A stretch of DNA of 20,002 nucleotides from OFTM291 sp041741375 (GTDB lineage Bacteria > Gemmatimonadota > Gemmatimonadetes > Gemmatimonadales > GWC2-71-9). The DNA lies in NCBI GenBank assembly GCA_041741375.1, contig JBGSKF010000015.1:1-20002 (forward strand), written 5' to 3'. Numbering within the stretch: the stretch's first letter is position 1; each line of letters begins with the position of its first letter. Shown here one piece after another: positions 1 to 6,659 of the stretch. A program made the translations under genes and the position numbers. The notes below the pieces were generated by a model that was given only the letters and a program-made list of their open reading frames with translations, did not search any database and had not been told where the DNA came from.

Positions 1-300
1 CATCGAGATCACCCACTTGGGCTCGGACATCTGGTCGTAGACCTGACGCAGCACCGGGGCCATCTTCTGGCTGACCCGACCGGCCACCACCATCAGGTCT
101 GCGGTACGCGGCGTGGCCTGGAAGTACTCCATGCCGAACCGTGAGATGTCATAGTCAGGCGTGCCGACGGCCATCATCTCGATGGCGCAGCAGGCCAGGC
201 CGAACGTCGCTGGCCAGACCGAGTGCTTCCGGCCGTAGCCGGCGACGTACTCGACCTTGGTCAGCAAGATACCGGCCGGAATCTTGTCTTCAAGTCCCAT
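1..300 (-). CDS. nuoB: NADH-quinone oxidoreductase subunit B, N-terminal part (cut by window edge)
   Basis: NuoB is the peripheral-arm subunit of complex I that carries the terminal 4Fe-4S cluster (N2) handing electrons to quinone. The first 100 codons are present and run off the left edge in frame. They begin MGLEDKIPAGILLTKVEYVA and contain the family hallmark ATFGLACCAIEMM, whose paired cysteines (residues 37-38) are two of the N2 ligands, followed by GTPDYDISRFGME and TPRTADLMVVAGRVS. The ATG at 298-300 is preceded by a strong GAGGAGGGG ribosome-binding site. It starts 15 nt after the nuoA stop, the usual nuoA-nuoB operon arrangement. The later cluster ligands lie outside the window. Identification is firm. 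Confidence 0.96.
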   Translation of the reverse strand, partial: MGLEDKIPAGILLTKVEYVAGYGRKHSVWPATFGLACCAIEMMAVGTPDYDISRFGMEYFQATPRTADLMVVAGRVSQKMAPVLRQVYDQMSEPKWVISM

Positions 301-315
301 TTCTCAATCCCCTCC

Positions 316-678
316 TCAGTCCCACTCGAGTCCGCCACGACGCCACACATAGGCGTACGCGACGAACACCGTGAGGATGAACAGCACCATCTCGACCAGC
401 GCGAAAAGGCCCAGCTTGTTGAAGGCCACCGCGAACGGGTAGAGGAAAATACTTTCGATGTCGAAAATGATGAAGAGCATCGCGGTCAGGTAGTACTTGA
501 CGGGCACCTTGCCGCCGCCGAGAGCCTGAGGAGTGGGCTCGATACCGCATTCATAGGCATCCGCCTTGGCGCGGTTGTAACGCCTCGGCCCCAGGAACGG
601 AAGAAGTAGAACGGAGACAAGCGCGAACCCCGCGCCGATCGCCCCCATGAACATCACTGGAACGTACGGGTTCGTCAT
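316..678 (-). CDS. nuoA: NADH-quinone oxidoreductase subunit A
   Basis: NuoA is a small membrane subunit of complex I at the quinone-site/proton-pumping interface. The protein has 120 residues, normal for the family, with three predicted membrane helices (about 8-29, 62-83 and 90-110). The conserved YECGIEP loop is at 42-48, and the KYYLTAMLFIIFDIES segment (61-76) carries the conserved acidic residues. The ATG at 676-678 is preceded by GGAAGGGG about 10 nt upstream. It lies 15 nt before nuoB and 138 nt after the reductase gene on the same strand, so it is probably transcribed with both. Sequence style is actinobacterial. Confidence 0.97.
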   Translation of the reverse strand: MTNPYVPVMFMGAIGAGFALVSVLLLPFLGPRRYNRAKADAYECGIEPTPQALGGGKVPVKYYLTAMLFIIFDIESIFLYPFAVAFNKLGLFALVEMVLFILTVFVAYAYVWRRGGLEWD

Positions 679-789
679 CGGCGCGCGGTCCCCTTCCGGT
701 TGCTCGTCTGTTGCGTGGTCACGTGATCCGACTGCGGTGCCGGCGGCGGACCAGCCCGGGCGACGAGGCGCTCAAACCTCCCCCGACCG

Positions 790-810
790 GCACCATCGTA
801 GATCTGGTGC
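790..810. repeat. Short inverted repeat between reductase gene and nuoA
   Basis: GCACCA (790-795) pairs with TGGTGC (805-810) around a 9-nt loop, just past the reductase stop codon on the minus strand. No T-run follows, so it is at best an attenuator or RNA-processing hairpin within the operon. It could also be chance. The rest of the 138-nt gap (679-816) also holds the palindrome TCACGTGA (719-726) and nothing else I can name. Confidence 0.3.
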
Positions 811-816
811 GAGAGT

Positions 817-2223
817 TCATGCGGCCGGGGTCATCTTGGACAGGGCGTTGATCATCCGGTCGTCCACGGAGCCGCCGTGAGGCTCGGCCAGGTTGGCCAT
901 GATCTTGAGCAGGAACTTCATCATGGTCGTGTGAGGCAGGCCGTACTTCACGGCCAACCGCATGATCTCGGGGTGGCCGATCATCTTGGCGAAGCCGCGG
1001 CCCAGGGTGAAGTAGCCGCCGAGCGAGTCCTTCATCACCCTGGGGTAGGACTCCAGGACTCTCTCTCGGCCGGCATCCCCCTGCCGGGCGAAGGCCTGGG
1101 CGATCACCTCGGCGGCCAGCCGGCCGGACTCCATGGCGTAGGCGATGCCCTCGCCGTTGAACGGGTTGACCATCCCGCCGGCGTCACCGACCAGAAGCAG
1201 GCCCCGGGCGTAGTGCGGCTGACGGTTGAACCCCATCGGCAGCGCGGCGCCCCGGACCGGGATGGTCATGGTTTGGTCGTTGTAGGTCCACTCGGGGGGA
1301 AGCGTGTCGACCCAGCGCTTGAGGATGTCCTTGTAGTCGACCCTGCCGAACGCGGACGAGGTGTTCAGGATGCCCAGGCCCACGTTGGAGGTGCCGTCGC
1401 CGACGCCGAAGATCCAGCCGTACCCGGGGAGAAGCACCTTCTTGCCCGTCTGCGGGTCCTTCGACCACAGCTCAAGCCAGGACTCGAGGTAGTCGTCCTC
1501 GTGGCGCGGGCTCGTGTAGTAGGTGCGAACAGCCACGCCCATCGGCCGGTCGTCACGCACCGGCCTGTTCATCGACATGCTCAGCCGGCTCGAGTTGCCA
1601 TCAGCGGCAACGACCAGCGGGGCGCGAAAGACCAGGCCCTCACCGGTCGGCTTGCCATCGGCACCCATCGCCTTGGCCCTGACGCCGATGATGGCGCCGG
1701 TGCGCTCGTCGAGGATCGGTTCGGTCACGTTGGTGGACTCGCGCAGGCGGGCACCGTGCTTGACCGCGTGCTTGGCCAGGATGTCGTCGAAGTCCTGGCG
1801 GGTCCGGACCAGCCCGTATGGCGGGAAGCTCGCCGACTCCGGCCACGGGAGCTCCAGGCGCATGCCACCACCGATGATGCGCAGTCCGTGGTTCCTGATC
1901 CAGCCGTCCTCAACAGGGGTCGGGATGCCGAGGGTGATCAGCTCGCGCACCGCCCGGGGCGTCAGCCCATCACCACAGACCTTCTCGCGCGGGAAGGCCG
2001 ACTTCTCCAGCAGCAGGACGTCAAGCCCTGACATCGCCAGGTATGCCGCGGTGGCCGATCCGGCCGGCCCCGCCCCGACAATGATGACGTCAGCGCTCTC
2101 CTCGCGCGGTCCGGCCGGGGAGGCCAAGGAGCTCGGCCCGGTAGACGTTGCGTCTTGGGTGCCCGCCGGGCTGTCTGTGCTGTCTGTGCTGTCCTCGACG
2201 CTGCTGATGATGCTAGGACTCAA
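817..2223 (-). CDS. Geranylgeranyl reductase family FAD-dependent oxidoreductase (likely MenJ-like menaquinone side-chain reductase)
   Basis: A flavoprotein of the geranylgeranyl reductase family, 468 residues. The N-terminal Rossmann motif GAGPAGS lies at 50-56. It is followed by KVCGDGLTPRAV (81-92), characteristic of the family, then LVVAADGNSSRLS, and a second FAD motif LLVGDAGGMVNPFNGEGI in the C-terminal half. In Mycobacterium the related MenJ saturates one isoprene unit of menaquinone. Lying between menG and nuoA, the same job is a good inference but is not proven by sequence. The start is TTG (2221-2223) with GTGAGG about 8 nt upstream. The first 43 or so residues are a Ser/Thr/Asp-rich extension ahead of the FAD domain, encoded partly by a short repeated tract, so the true start is less certain than the rest. 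Confidence 0.9.
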   Translation of the reverse strand: MSPSIISSVEDSTDSTDSPAGTQDATSTGPSSLASPAGPREESADVIIVGAGPAGSATAAYLAMSGLDVLLLEKSAFPREKVCGDGLTPRAVRELITLGIPTPVEDGWIRNHGLRIIGGGMRLELPWPESASFPPYGLVRTRQDFDDILAKHAVKHGARLRESTNVTEPILDERTGAIIGVRAKAMGADGKPTGEGLVFRAPLVVAADGNSSRLSMSMNRPVRDDRPMGVAVRTYYTSPRHEDDYLESWLELWSKDPQTGKKVLLPGYGWIFGVGDGTSNVGLGILNTSSAFGRVDYKDILKRWVDTLPPEWTYNDQTMTIPVRGAALPMGFNRQPHYARGLLLVGDAGGMVNPFNGEGIAYAMESGRLAAEVIAQAFARQGDAGRERVLESYPRVMKDSLGGYFTLGRGFAKMIGHPEIMRLAVKYGLPHTTMMKFLLKIMANLAEPHGGSVDDRMINALSKMTPAA

Positions 2224-2271
2224 AGGAAGTGCCTCACCATGGATGACTGCTGAACCGGTCTCGGGCCGCGC

Positions 2272-2289
2272 TTGTGAAGATGTTCACGA
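2272..2289 (-). promoter_or_regulatory. Rex (redox repressor) operator upstream of the reductase-nuo unit
   Basis: TTGTGAA (2272-2278), GATG spacer, TTCACGA (2283-2289) matches the Rex consensus TTGTGAA-N4-TTCACAA at 13 of 14 defined positions. The only mismatch is at 2288. It lies about 50-65 nt upstream of the reductase start, in an AT-richer stretch suited to a promoter. Rex of Gram-positive bacteria is known to sense NADH/NAD+ and to control respiratory genes, including nuo in Streptomyces (from memory). NADH release of Rex would raise complex I expression. No convincing -35/-10 pair was identified beside it. Confidence 0.7.
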
Positions 2290-2373
2290 ACTCATGAAAC
2301 TCTACGCGTTGCTTACTCACACATCGTACTGAGGCACACCTAACTGTGTCCTATTCACGTTCAGCATGCAGAT

Positions 2374-2403
2374 CGGGGCAAGTCAGGGCAGTCGGGGCAA
2401 GTC
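2374..2403. repeat. 11-bp direct repeat between menG and reductase gene
   Basis: CGGGGCAAGTC occurs at 2374-2384 and again at 2393-2403 (19-bp period), with related GGGCAGG/CAGGGCAG fragments between and after. It lies just downstream of the menG stop codon. There is no hairpin or T-run, so a terminator role is not supported. It may be a small duplication. Confidence 0.4.
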
Positions 2404-2410
2404 GGGCAGG

Positions 2411-3022
2411 TCAGCCCAGGGCCGGAGCCTTGGTGGCGCGGTGCAAAGCCACGATTCCTCCGGAAAGGTCGCGCCAGGCCACCTTCTGCCAGCCCGCGGC
2501 GGTGATCAGGCTCGCCATACCGGCCTGGTCCGGCCAGGCCTGGATGGACTCGGCGAGGTAGACGTAGGAGTCGGGGTTGGAGCTGACCTTGCGCGCGATG
2601 GACGGCAGGGAGCGCATCAGGTACTTCGAGTAGACGGTGCGGAAGGCCTTGTTCCTGGGATGGCTGAACTCGCAGATGACCAGAGTGCCCCCGGGCTTGG
2701 TCACCCGCAGGAACTCCGCCAGCGCCTCGCCGGTGCCCACGACGTTGCGGAGACCGAACGACATGGTGACCGCATCGAAGGAGTCGGCGGCAAAGGGCAG
2801 CCTGAGCGCATCGGCCGCCGTGAAGGCGAGATCTGGCCGGCGCCGGTTGCCGACCCGCAACATCCCCAGCGAGAAGTCGGCGGGCACGACGTTCACGCCG
2901 CGGTCCGCGAACGGCTCGCTGCTGGTGCCGGTGCCCGCCGCAATATCCAGGACGGTGTCACCCCGCTCCGCGCCCACCGCCTCACGCACGAGCCTGCGCC
3001 AGCGGCGGTCCTGGCCGAGGGA
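2411..3022 (-). CDS. menG: Demethylmenaquinone methyltransferase, 5'-truncated at the joint
   Basis: This is the SAM-dependent methyltransferase that turns demethylmenaquinone into menaquinone (MenG/UbiE family). Recognisable sequence begins at SLGQDRRWRRLV and continues through the SAM-binding motif VLDIAAGTGTSSEPFAD, PADFSLGML, AVTMSFGLRNV, and the actinobacterial signatures VICEFSHPRNKAFRTVYSKY, SSNPDSYVYLAESIQAWPDQ and LSGGIVALHRA. About 25-30 N-terminal residues that normally end in a YDxxNDVLSLGQ-type motif are missing. The frame stays open upstream to a formal start at 3172, but those residues match nothing in MenG and are the antisense of miaA. The stop is at 2411-2413, and 187 nt separate it from the reductase gene. 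The protein as it stands is unlikely to be real. Confidence 0.93.
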   Translation of the reverse strand, partial: SLGQDRRWRRLVREAVGAERGDTVLDIAAGTGTSSEPFADRGVNVVPADFSLGMLRVGNRRRPDLAFTAADALRLPFAADSFDAVTMSFGLRNVVGTGEALAEFLRVTKPGGTLVICEFSHPRNKAFRTVYSKYLMRSLPSIARKVSSNPDSYVYLAESIQAWPDQAGMASLITAAGWQKVAWRDLSGGIVALHRATKAPALG

Positions 3023-3040
3023 CACGGCGCCCAGGCGCCG
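3005..3040. other. Breakpoint joining actinobacterial menG to an unrelated miaA
   Basis: Left of here the minus strand encodes MenG from SLGQDRRW (ending at about 3022) onward. Right of here the plus strand encodes the MiaA C-terminus from about APGLDGVG (3035) onward. Neither gene has its 5' part. The plus-strand frame across 3008-3034 reads VLAEGHGAQ, which itself resembles the MiaA residues expected just before APGLDG. The two parents may therefore share a short stretch (up to about 20 bp) where the join occurred. The break can only be placed to within about 30 bp. Confidence 0.85.
3025..3040. repeat. 16-bp perfect hairpin at the breakpoint
   Basis: CGGCGCC (3025-3031), CA loop, GGCGCCG (3034-3040): a 7-bp perfect inverted repeat containing two GGCGCC palindromes. 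It lies exactly where menG and miaA homology meet. It is either a structure that promoted template switching or misassembly, or a coincidence in GC-rich DNA. Confidence 0.6.
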
Positions 3041-3280
3041 GGGCTCGACGGCGTCGGGATTCGGGAGGCGGTCGACTATCTTCACGGGCGGCTGGCCCGG
3101 GACGCGGTGGCGGAGGCGATCACGGTGAGCACCCGGCGCTACGCCAAGCGCCAGGAAACCTGGTTTCGTCACCAGCTCCGGGGACCGGTGCTGATGTGTG
3201 ACGCGACGCGGCCCCCGGAGGAGATTGCACGCACGATCGCGGCGGCTTGGGAGGCGAGGGACGCGATCACGACGACCTGA
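3026..3280 (+). CDS. miaA: tRNA dimethylallyltransferase, C-terminal fragment
   Basis: MiaA transfers a dimethylallyl group to A37 of tRNAs that read UNN codons. Only the C-terminal 85 or so residues are here. GLDGVGIREAVDYLHGRL corresponds to the GYRE..YL region of the family. STRRYAKRQETWFRHQL is the MiaA C-terminal signature (TRxYAKRQxTWFR), and a short tail ends DAITTT. The P-loop and dimethylallyl-diphosphate-binding half is absent because the upstream DNA is antisense menG. The stop (3278-3280) is 17 nt before bshA. The frame is open back to 2366, but that part is not MiaA. This is an artificial or rearranged remnant in this contig. The source genome probably has an intact gene. Confidence 0.9.
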   Translation, partial: GAQAPGLDGVGIREAVDYLHGRLARDAVAEAITVSTRRYAKRQETWFRHQLRGPVLMCDATRPPEEIARTIAAAWEARDAITTT

Positions 3281-3297
3281 GCAGAGACGAGACCACC

Positions 3298-4425
3298 ATG
3301 CGGATCGGCATCACCTGTTATCCCACGTACGGCGGATCGGGGGCCCTGGCCACGGAACTCGGGCTCGAGCTCGCCCGCCGCGGGCATCAGGTTCATTTCA
3401 TCACCTACGATTCTCCCTTCCGTCTCCGGGGATACACGGAGGGGGTCTACTTTCACGAAGTGGACACCCGAAGCCGCTACCCGCTCTTCGATCACTACCC
3501 CTACACCCTCGCGCTCGCGTCGAAACAACACGAGGTGGCGCTCCATGAACACCTGGACGTGTTGCACGTGCATTATGCGATTCCCCACGCCACCACCGCC
3601 TGGCTGGCCCGCGAGATGCTGGGAGCCGACCATCCCATCAAGGTGATCACCACCCTCCACGGGACCGACATCACGCTGGTGGGGCAGGAGGCGAGCTTCT
3701 ACGCCATCACCAAGCTCTCCATCGAGCGATCCGACGCGGTGACGGCGGTGTCCTCCTATCTGCGGGATGAGACCTACCGCGCCTTCGGGTGCGTGGGGTG
3801 CACCATCGACGTCATTCCCAACTTCGTCCGGCTCGCCGAGTATCACCCCGGATCCGAGAACGATACGCAGAGCCTCGCTCCCGCCGGACATCGCGTGATC
3901 ACCCACGTCTCCAATTTCCGTGAGGTCAAACGGGTGCGGGACGTGATCAGGATCTTCGCCCGCATCCGGCGGGCGATGCCGGCGACGCTCATCATGGTGG
4001 GGGACGGCCCCGACCGGGACGCGGCCGAGCAGGAGTCCCGCGATCTCGAGGTGGCCGCCGACGTTCGTTTTCTTGGCCGGCTCGATTCGGTGGTCACCCT
4101 GCTCCAGGCCAGCGATCTCTTCCTCCTCCCCTCCCAGTCCGAATCGTTCGGGTTGGCCGCGCTGGAGGCGATGGCCTGCGGGATCCCGGTGGTGGCGAGC
4201 CGGGCCGGCGGGCTCCCCGAAGTCATCACGGACGGAGTGGACGGGATTCTCGAACCGCCGGGGTCGGTCGAGGCCATGGGGCGCCGGGCGGTGGAACTGC
4301 TGCGCGACACCGACCGCCATCGCCGGATGGGGGAGTCGGCCCTGGCCAAGGCCACCCAGTTTGCCGCCGAGGTGGTGGTGCCCCAGTATGAGGCACTGTA
4401 TCACTCCGTGGTGTCCGGGAAATGA
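3298..4425 (+). CDS. bshA: N-acetyl-alpha-D-glucosaminyl L-malate synthase (bacillithiol biosynthesis)
   Basis: This GT4-family glycosyltransferase joins UDP-GlcNAc and L-malate, the first step of bacillithiol synthesis. The protein is 375 residues, the usual length. It begins MRIGITCYPTYGGSGALATE, as BshA proteins do. HGTDITLVGQEASF (121-134) and VSNFREVKRV (204-213) are family signatures, and ESFGLAALE (282-290) is the GT4 EX7E nucleotide-sugar motif. I chose the ATG at 3298 because homology starts there; an in-frame ATG at 3247 would overlap miaA. The stop overlaps the uppP start by 4 bp (ATGA). Actinobacteria use mycothiol instead of bacillithiol, so this gene argues that the DNA right of the breakpoint is not from the same organism as the left. 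Confidence 0.93.
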   Translation: MRIGITCYPTYGGSGALATELGLELARRGHQVHFITYDSPFRLRGYTEGVYFHEVDTRSRYPLFDHYPYTLALASKQHEVALHEHLDVLHVHYAIPHATTAWLAREMLGADHPIKVITTLHGTDITLVGQEASFYAITKLSIERSDAVTAVSSYLRDETYRAFGCVGCTIDVIPNFVRLAEYHPGSENDTQSLAPAGHRVITHVSNFREVKRVRDVIRIFARIRRAMPATLIMVGDGPDRDAAEQESRDLEVAADVRFLGRLDSVVTLLQASDLFLLPSQSESFGLAALEAMACGIPVVASRAGGLPEVITDGVDGILEPPGSVEAMGRRAVELLRDTDRHRRMGESALAKATQFAAEVVVPQYEALYHSVVSGK

Positions 4426-5195
4426 CGTGGTGGGAGGGGTTGGTCCTGGGTGTGCTGCAGGGACTGACGGAGTTTCTTCCCATCAGCAGCTCCGGCCATC
4501 TGGTGGTGGCGGAGGGTCTTCTGGGGCTCCACGCCCCCGGTGTCGCGGTGGAGGTCATGCTGCACCTCGCCACTCTGCTCGCGGTCGTGATCGTCTATCG
4601 GGTGGCCCTCCTGCGGCTGGTCCGGGGCCTCTGGCGCCGGGAAAGTGATGCCTCGGCCCAGATCATCTTTCTCGTGGCGGCCTCCGTCCCCGCGGCGGTC
4701 GTTGGCCTGGCCTTCCGGGATGCGCTGACCTCGGCGTTCGATTCCTACCGTCTGGTGGGTGTTGATTTTCTCCTCACCGGCGTCCTGCTCGCGAGTACCC
4801 GGTGGATCCGTCCCCGGCCGGAGCGCACCATCACCCTGGGCACCGCCCTTCTGGTGGGTGTGGCGCAGGCCGTGGCCATTCTACCCGGCATCTCCCGGTC
4901 CGGCACCACGATCGCGGCCGCGCTGTGGCGCGGCGTACCAGCGTGGCGCGCGGCGGAATTCTCCTTCCTCATGGCGGTGGTGGTGATCGCCGGGTCGGGC
5001 GTCCTGGAGGCGCGGAATCTCGGCGCCCTTCCGCTGACGGGGGGATTGGCCACGGCCTTTGTCAGCGCGCTTGTGGCCGGTGTCGTCGCGATTCGATCGC
5101 TGCTCTGGCTCCTCCGGACCCGGCGCTTCCATCACTTCGCACCCTACCTGTTCGTTGTCGGCGGGTTCACGCTCCTCTGGTTTCGCGGGTCGTGA
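4422..5195 (+). CDS. uppP: Undecaprenyl-diphosphate phosphatase
   Basis: This integral membrane phosphatase recycles undecaprenyl pyrophosphate to the monophosphate carrier used for peptidoglycan and other envelope polymers (BacA/UppP family). The protein has 257 residues and is strongly hydrophobic. The two catalytic signatures are present: LQGLTEFLPISSSGHLVV near the N-terminus (conserved Glu, Ser cluster and His) and PGISRSGTTIAAALWRG in the second half (conserved Arg). The ATG overlaps the bshA stop by 4 bp and there is no clear ribosome-binding site, so translation is probably coupled. Its stop overlaps the GTG start of the next gene by 4 bp. Confidence 0.95.
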   Translation: MTWWEGLVLGVLQGLTEFLPISSSGHLVVAEGLLGLHAPGVAVEVMLHLATLLAVVIVYRVALLRLVRGLWRRESDASAQIIFLVAASVPAAVVGLAFRDALTSAFDSYRLVGVDFLLTGVLLASTRWIRPRPERTITLGTALLVGVAQAVAILPGISRSGTTIAAALWRGVPAWRAAEFSFLMAVVVIAGSGVLEARNLGALPLTGGLATAFVSALVAGVVAIRSLLWLLRTRRFHHFAPYLFVVGGFTLLWFRGS

Positions 5196-5938
5196 TCCCT
5201 CCTCCGACCCCGGCGCCGGTGCGTCACGTCCCCACCACGACATCGACCCAGGATCTGGCCCACGCCGAGGCCGCTCGGGGAGCTCCGCACGGGTGGATGG
5301 TGGTGGCGGATGAGCAGACCGGGAGCCGGGGATCCCGGGGGAGGACCTGGCTGGCCCCGGTGGGTGGAGCGTGGGTCAGCGTGGTGGTGCGGCCGGAATC
5401 GGCGGAGGGAGTGGCCCTGCTGAGCCTGCGGGTCGGTCTCCTCGTGGCGGAGACGATCGGGCAGTGGATCGAAGCGGGATCGGTAGCGCCGCACCTCAAG
5501 TGGCCCAATGATCTGATGGCGGGGTCCGGGAAGATGGGGGGCATTCTCTGTGAGGCGAAATGGCAGGGGGATCACCCGTCCTGGGTCGTGGTCGGCATCG
5601 GAGTGAATGTGCACAACCCGGTTCCCGCCGGGCTGGATCCTCCGGCCGTGCGCCTGGCGGATCTGGCGCCGGGAGCGCCGGCCGGTCCGGAGGTGGCCCT
5701 GATTCTGGGGAACATCGTGGCGTCGGTGGAGACCGCTCGTGGAACACTGACGGCGGCGGAGCACGCCCGGTTTGACGCCAGGGACTGGCTGCGGGGACGG
5801 AACGTGGAACTGGGGCCGGACACCCGCGGGCGTGCCGATGGGGTGTCGCCCGACGGCCGTCTCCGTGTTCTCGTGTCCACCCCCGATGGCAGGGATCGCG
5901 TGTCCTTCCTCAGCGCGCCCGCCGGGACCTGTTCGTGA
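5192..5938 (+). CDS. birA: Biotin--[acetyl-CoA-carboxylase] ligase, class I (no DNA-binding domain)
   Basis: This ligase attaches biotin to carrier lysines such as that of the acetyl-CoA carboxylase carrier protein, through biotinyl-AMP. From the GTG at 5192 the protein is 248 residues. STQDLAHAEA lies at 18-27, the biotinyl-AMP loop GSRGRTW at 47-53, KWPNDLM at 103-109, and KMGGILCE (114-121) carries the catalytic lysine. A short C-terminal SH3-like domain follows. There is no N-terminal winged helix, so it should not act as a biotin repressor. The GTG overlaps the uppP stop (GTGA), matching the packing of this unit. A longer frame upstream is antisense/shadow sequence inside uppP. It is the last gene of the miaA-bshA-uppP-birA run. 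Confidence 0.92.
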   Translation: MIPPPTPAPVRHVPTTTSTQDLAHAEAARGAPHGWMVVADEQTGSRGSRGRTWLAPVGGAWVSVVVRPESAEGVALLSLRVGLLVAETIGQWIEAGSVAPHLKWPNDLMAGSGKMGGILCEAKWQGDHPSWVVVGIGVNVHNPVPAGLDPPAVRLADLAPGAPAGPEVALILGNIVASVETARGTLTAAEHARFDARDWLRGRNVELGPDTRGRADGVSPDGRLRVLVSTPDGRDRVSFLSAPAGTCS

Positions 5939-5939
5939 T

Positions 5940-5958
5940 CCCCGGGGAACGTCCGGGG
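5940..5958 (+). terminator. GC-rich hairpin after birA (weak terminator candidate)
   Basis: CCCCGG (5940-5945) pairs with CCGGGG (5953-5958) around a 7-nt loop, directly after the birA stop and just before the next putative promoter. There is no T-run after it, so intrinsic termination is uncertain. Confidence 0.3.
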
Positions 5959-5959
5959 C

Positions 5960-5989
5960 TTGGCCCGCACGGGTGGGGAACCTTATCTT
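5960..5989 (+). promoter_or_regulatory. Putative promoter for the 6027-8376 gene set
   Basis: TTGGCC (5960-5965), an 18-nt spacer and TATCTT (5984-5989) resemble a housekeeping sigma promoter in the only sizeable gap of this part of the window. The same TTATCTT hexamer forms the -10 of the groES promoter at 9938. Predicted transcription would begin near 5996, about 30 nt before the ATG at 6027. Confidence 0.45.
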
Positions 5990-6026
5990 TACATGATTCA
6001 CCTGGCTGCCAGCGGAGCTCCCTGCC

Positions 6027-6650
6027 ATGAACAATCCGGTACCCGGCGCGACGGACCAGACCGATCTCCGGCACGTGCTCGTCTCCTCCCTCAAGATCGG
6101 CGTCCTCGTCAGTGCTCTCGTCGCGCTCTTCTCGGTCACGGGCCGCCTGCTCGACGGCATGGCAGAGGTGGCCGTGCAGGCACTGCTTGTGGCCGCTGGA
6201 GTCTGGATCACCACGATGTTGCCCGGTCTCTGGACCCGGGCGCGGTCGATCGAGGGGATCGCCGGGGCGGCCGCCATCGGACTCGCCGGAACCGTGGTGT
6301 TCCTTCTGATCGATGTCTCCCTCCTGCAGCCCTTCGGGGTCTACTCCAACCGGTGGCTCGAGATCGGGGGAGGAAGCAATTGGTGGTATCACCCGGTGTG
6401 GTGGATGGCGGGCACGTTTCTTCCCTGGATGGGGGCCTTCGCTCTGGCCAACCAGGCCGCGCGGGGACGCGATCCGTCGGCTCCCTCGGTCTTCGTGATG
6501 GCCGTGGTCCTGGCGCTCGTCGTGGGGGGGCTTGCGGCCATGCTGGGATTCCCGGGCGCCACGTTCAGCGTGGGAACCATGGGGGTCGCCTTCCTCCCCG
6601 CCATCGCCCTGACGGCACTCGTCACCGGCCTTGGAGCGCGGCGCGCCTAG
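6027..6650 (+). CDS. Hypothetical multi-pass membrane protein
   Basis: I do not recognise a family. The protein has 207 residues with a short polar N-terminus and about six hydrophobic helices (roughly 22-42, 46-67, 74-95, 120-142, 152-170, 180-203). A Trp-rich loop, GGGSNWWYHPVWWMAG, precedes the fourth helix. There are no catalytic motifs or conserved charged pairs in the helices that suggest a transporter. The ATG at 6027 has GGAG about 10 nt upstream and a putative promoter at 5960-5989. It is probably the first gene of a four-gene unit with tiny gaps or overlaps. Codon use matches its neighbours, supporting a real gene. Confidence 0.75.
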   Translation: MNNPVPGATDQTDLRHVLVSSLKIGVLVSALVALFSVTGRLLDGMAEVAVQALLVAAGVWITTMLPGLWTRARSIEGIAGAAAIGLAGTVVFLLIDVSLLQPFGVYSNRWLEIGGGSNWWYHPVWWMAGTFLPWMGAFALANQAARGRDPSAPSVFVMAVVLALVVGGLAAMLGFPGATFSVGTMGVAFLPAIALTALVTGLGARRA

Positions 6651-6659
6651 GGGCGCTCC

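Noticed and set aside
719..726. TCACGTGA palindrome between the reductase gene and nuoA as an operator
   Set aside because: One 8-bp palindrome in GC-rich DNA is expected by chance, and no known regulator site fits it in this setting.
2327..2343. IdeR/DtxR iron box (TACTGAGGCACACCTAA)
   Set aside because: The right half-site fits ACCTAA, but the left half is almost unmatched (11 of 19 overall). This is too weak to claim iron control.
2366..3280. A single 304-residue plus-strand protein ending in the MiaA tail
   Set aside because: Only the last 85 or so residues are MiaA. The remainder is the antisense of menG, produced by the chimeric joint.
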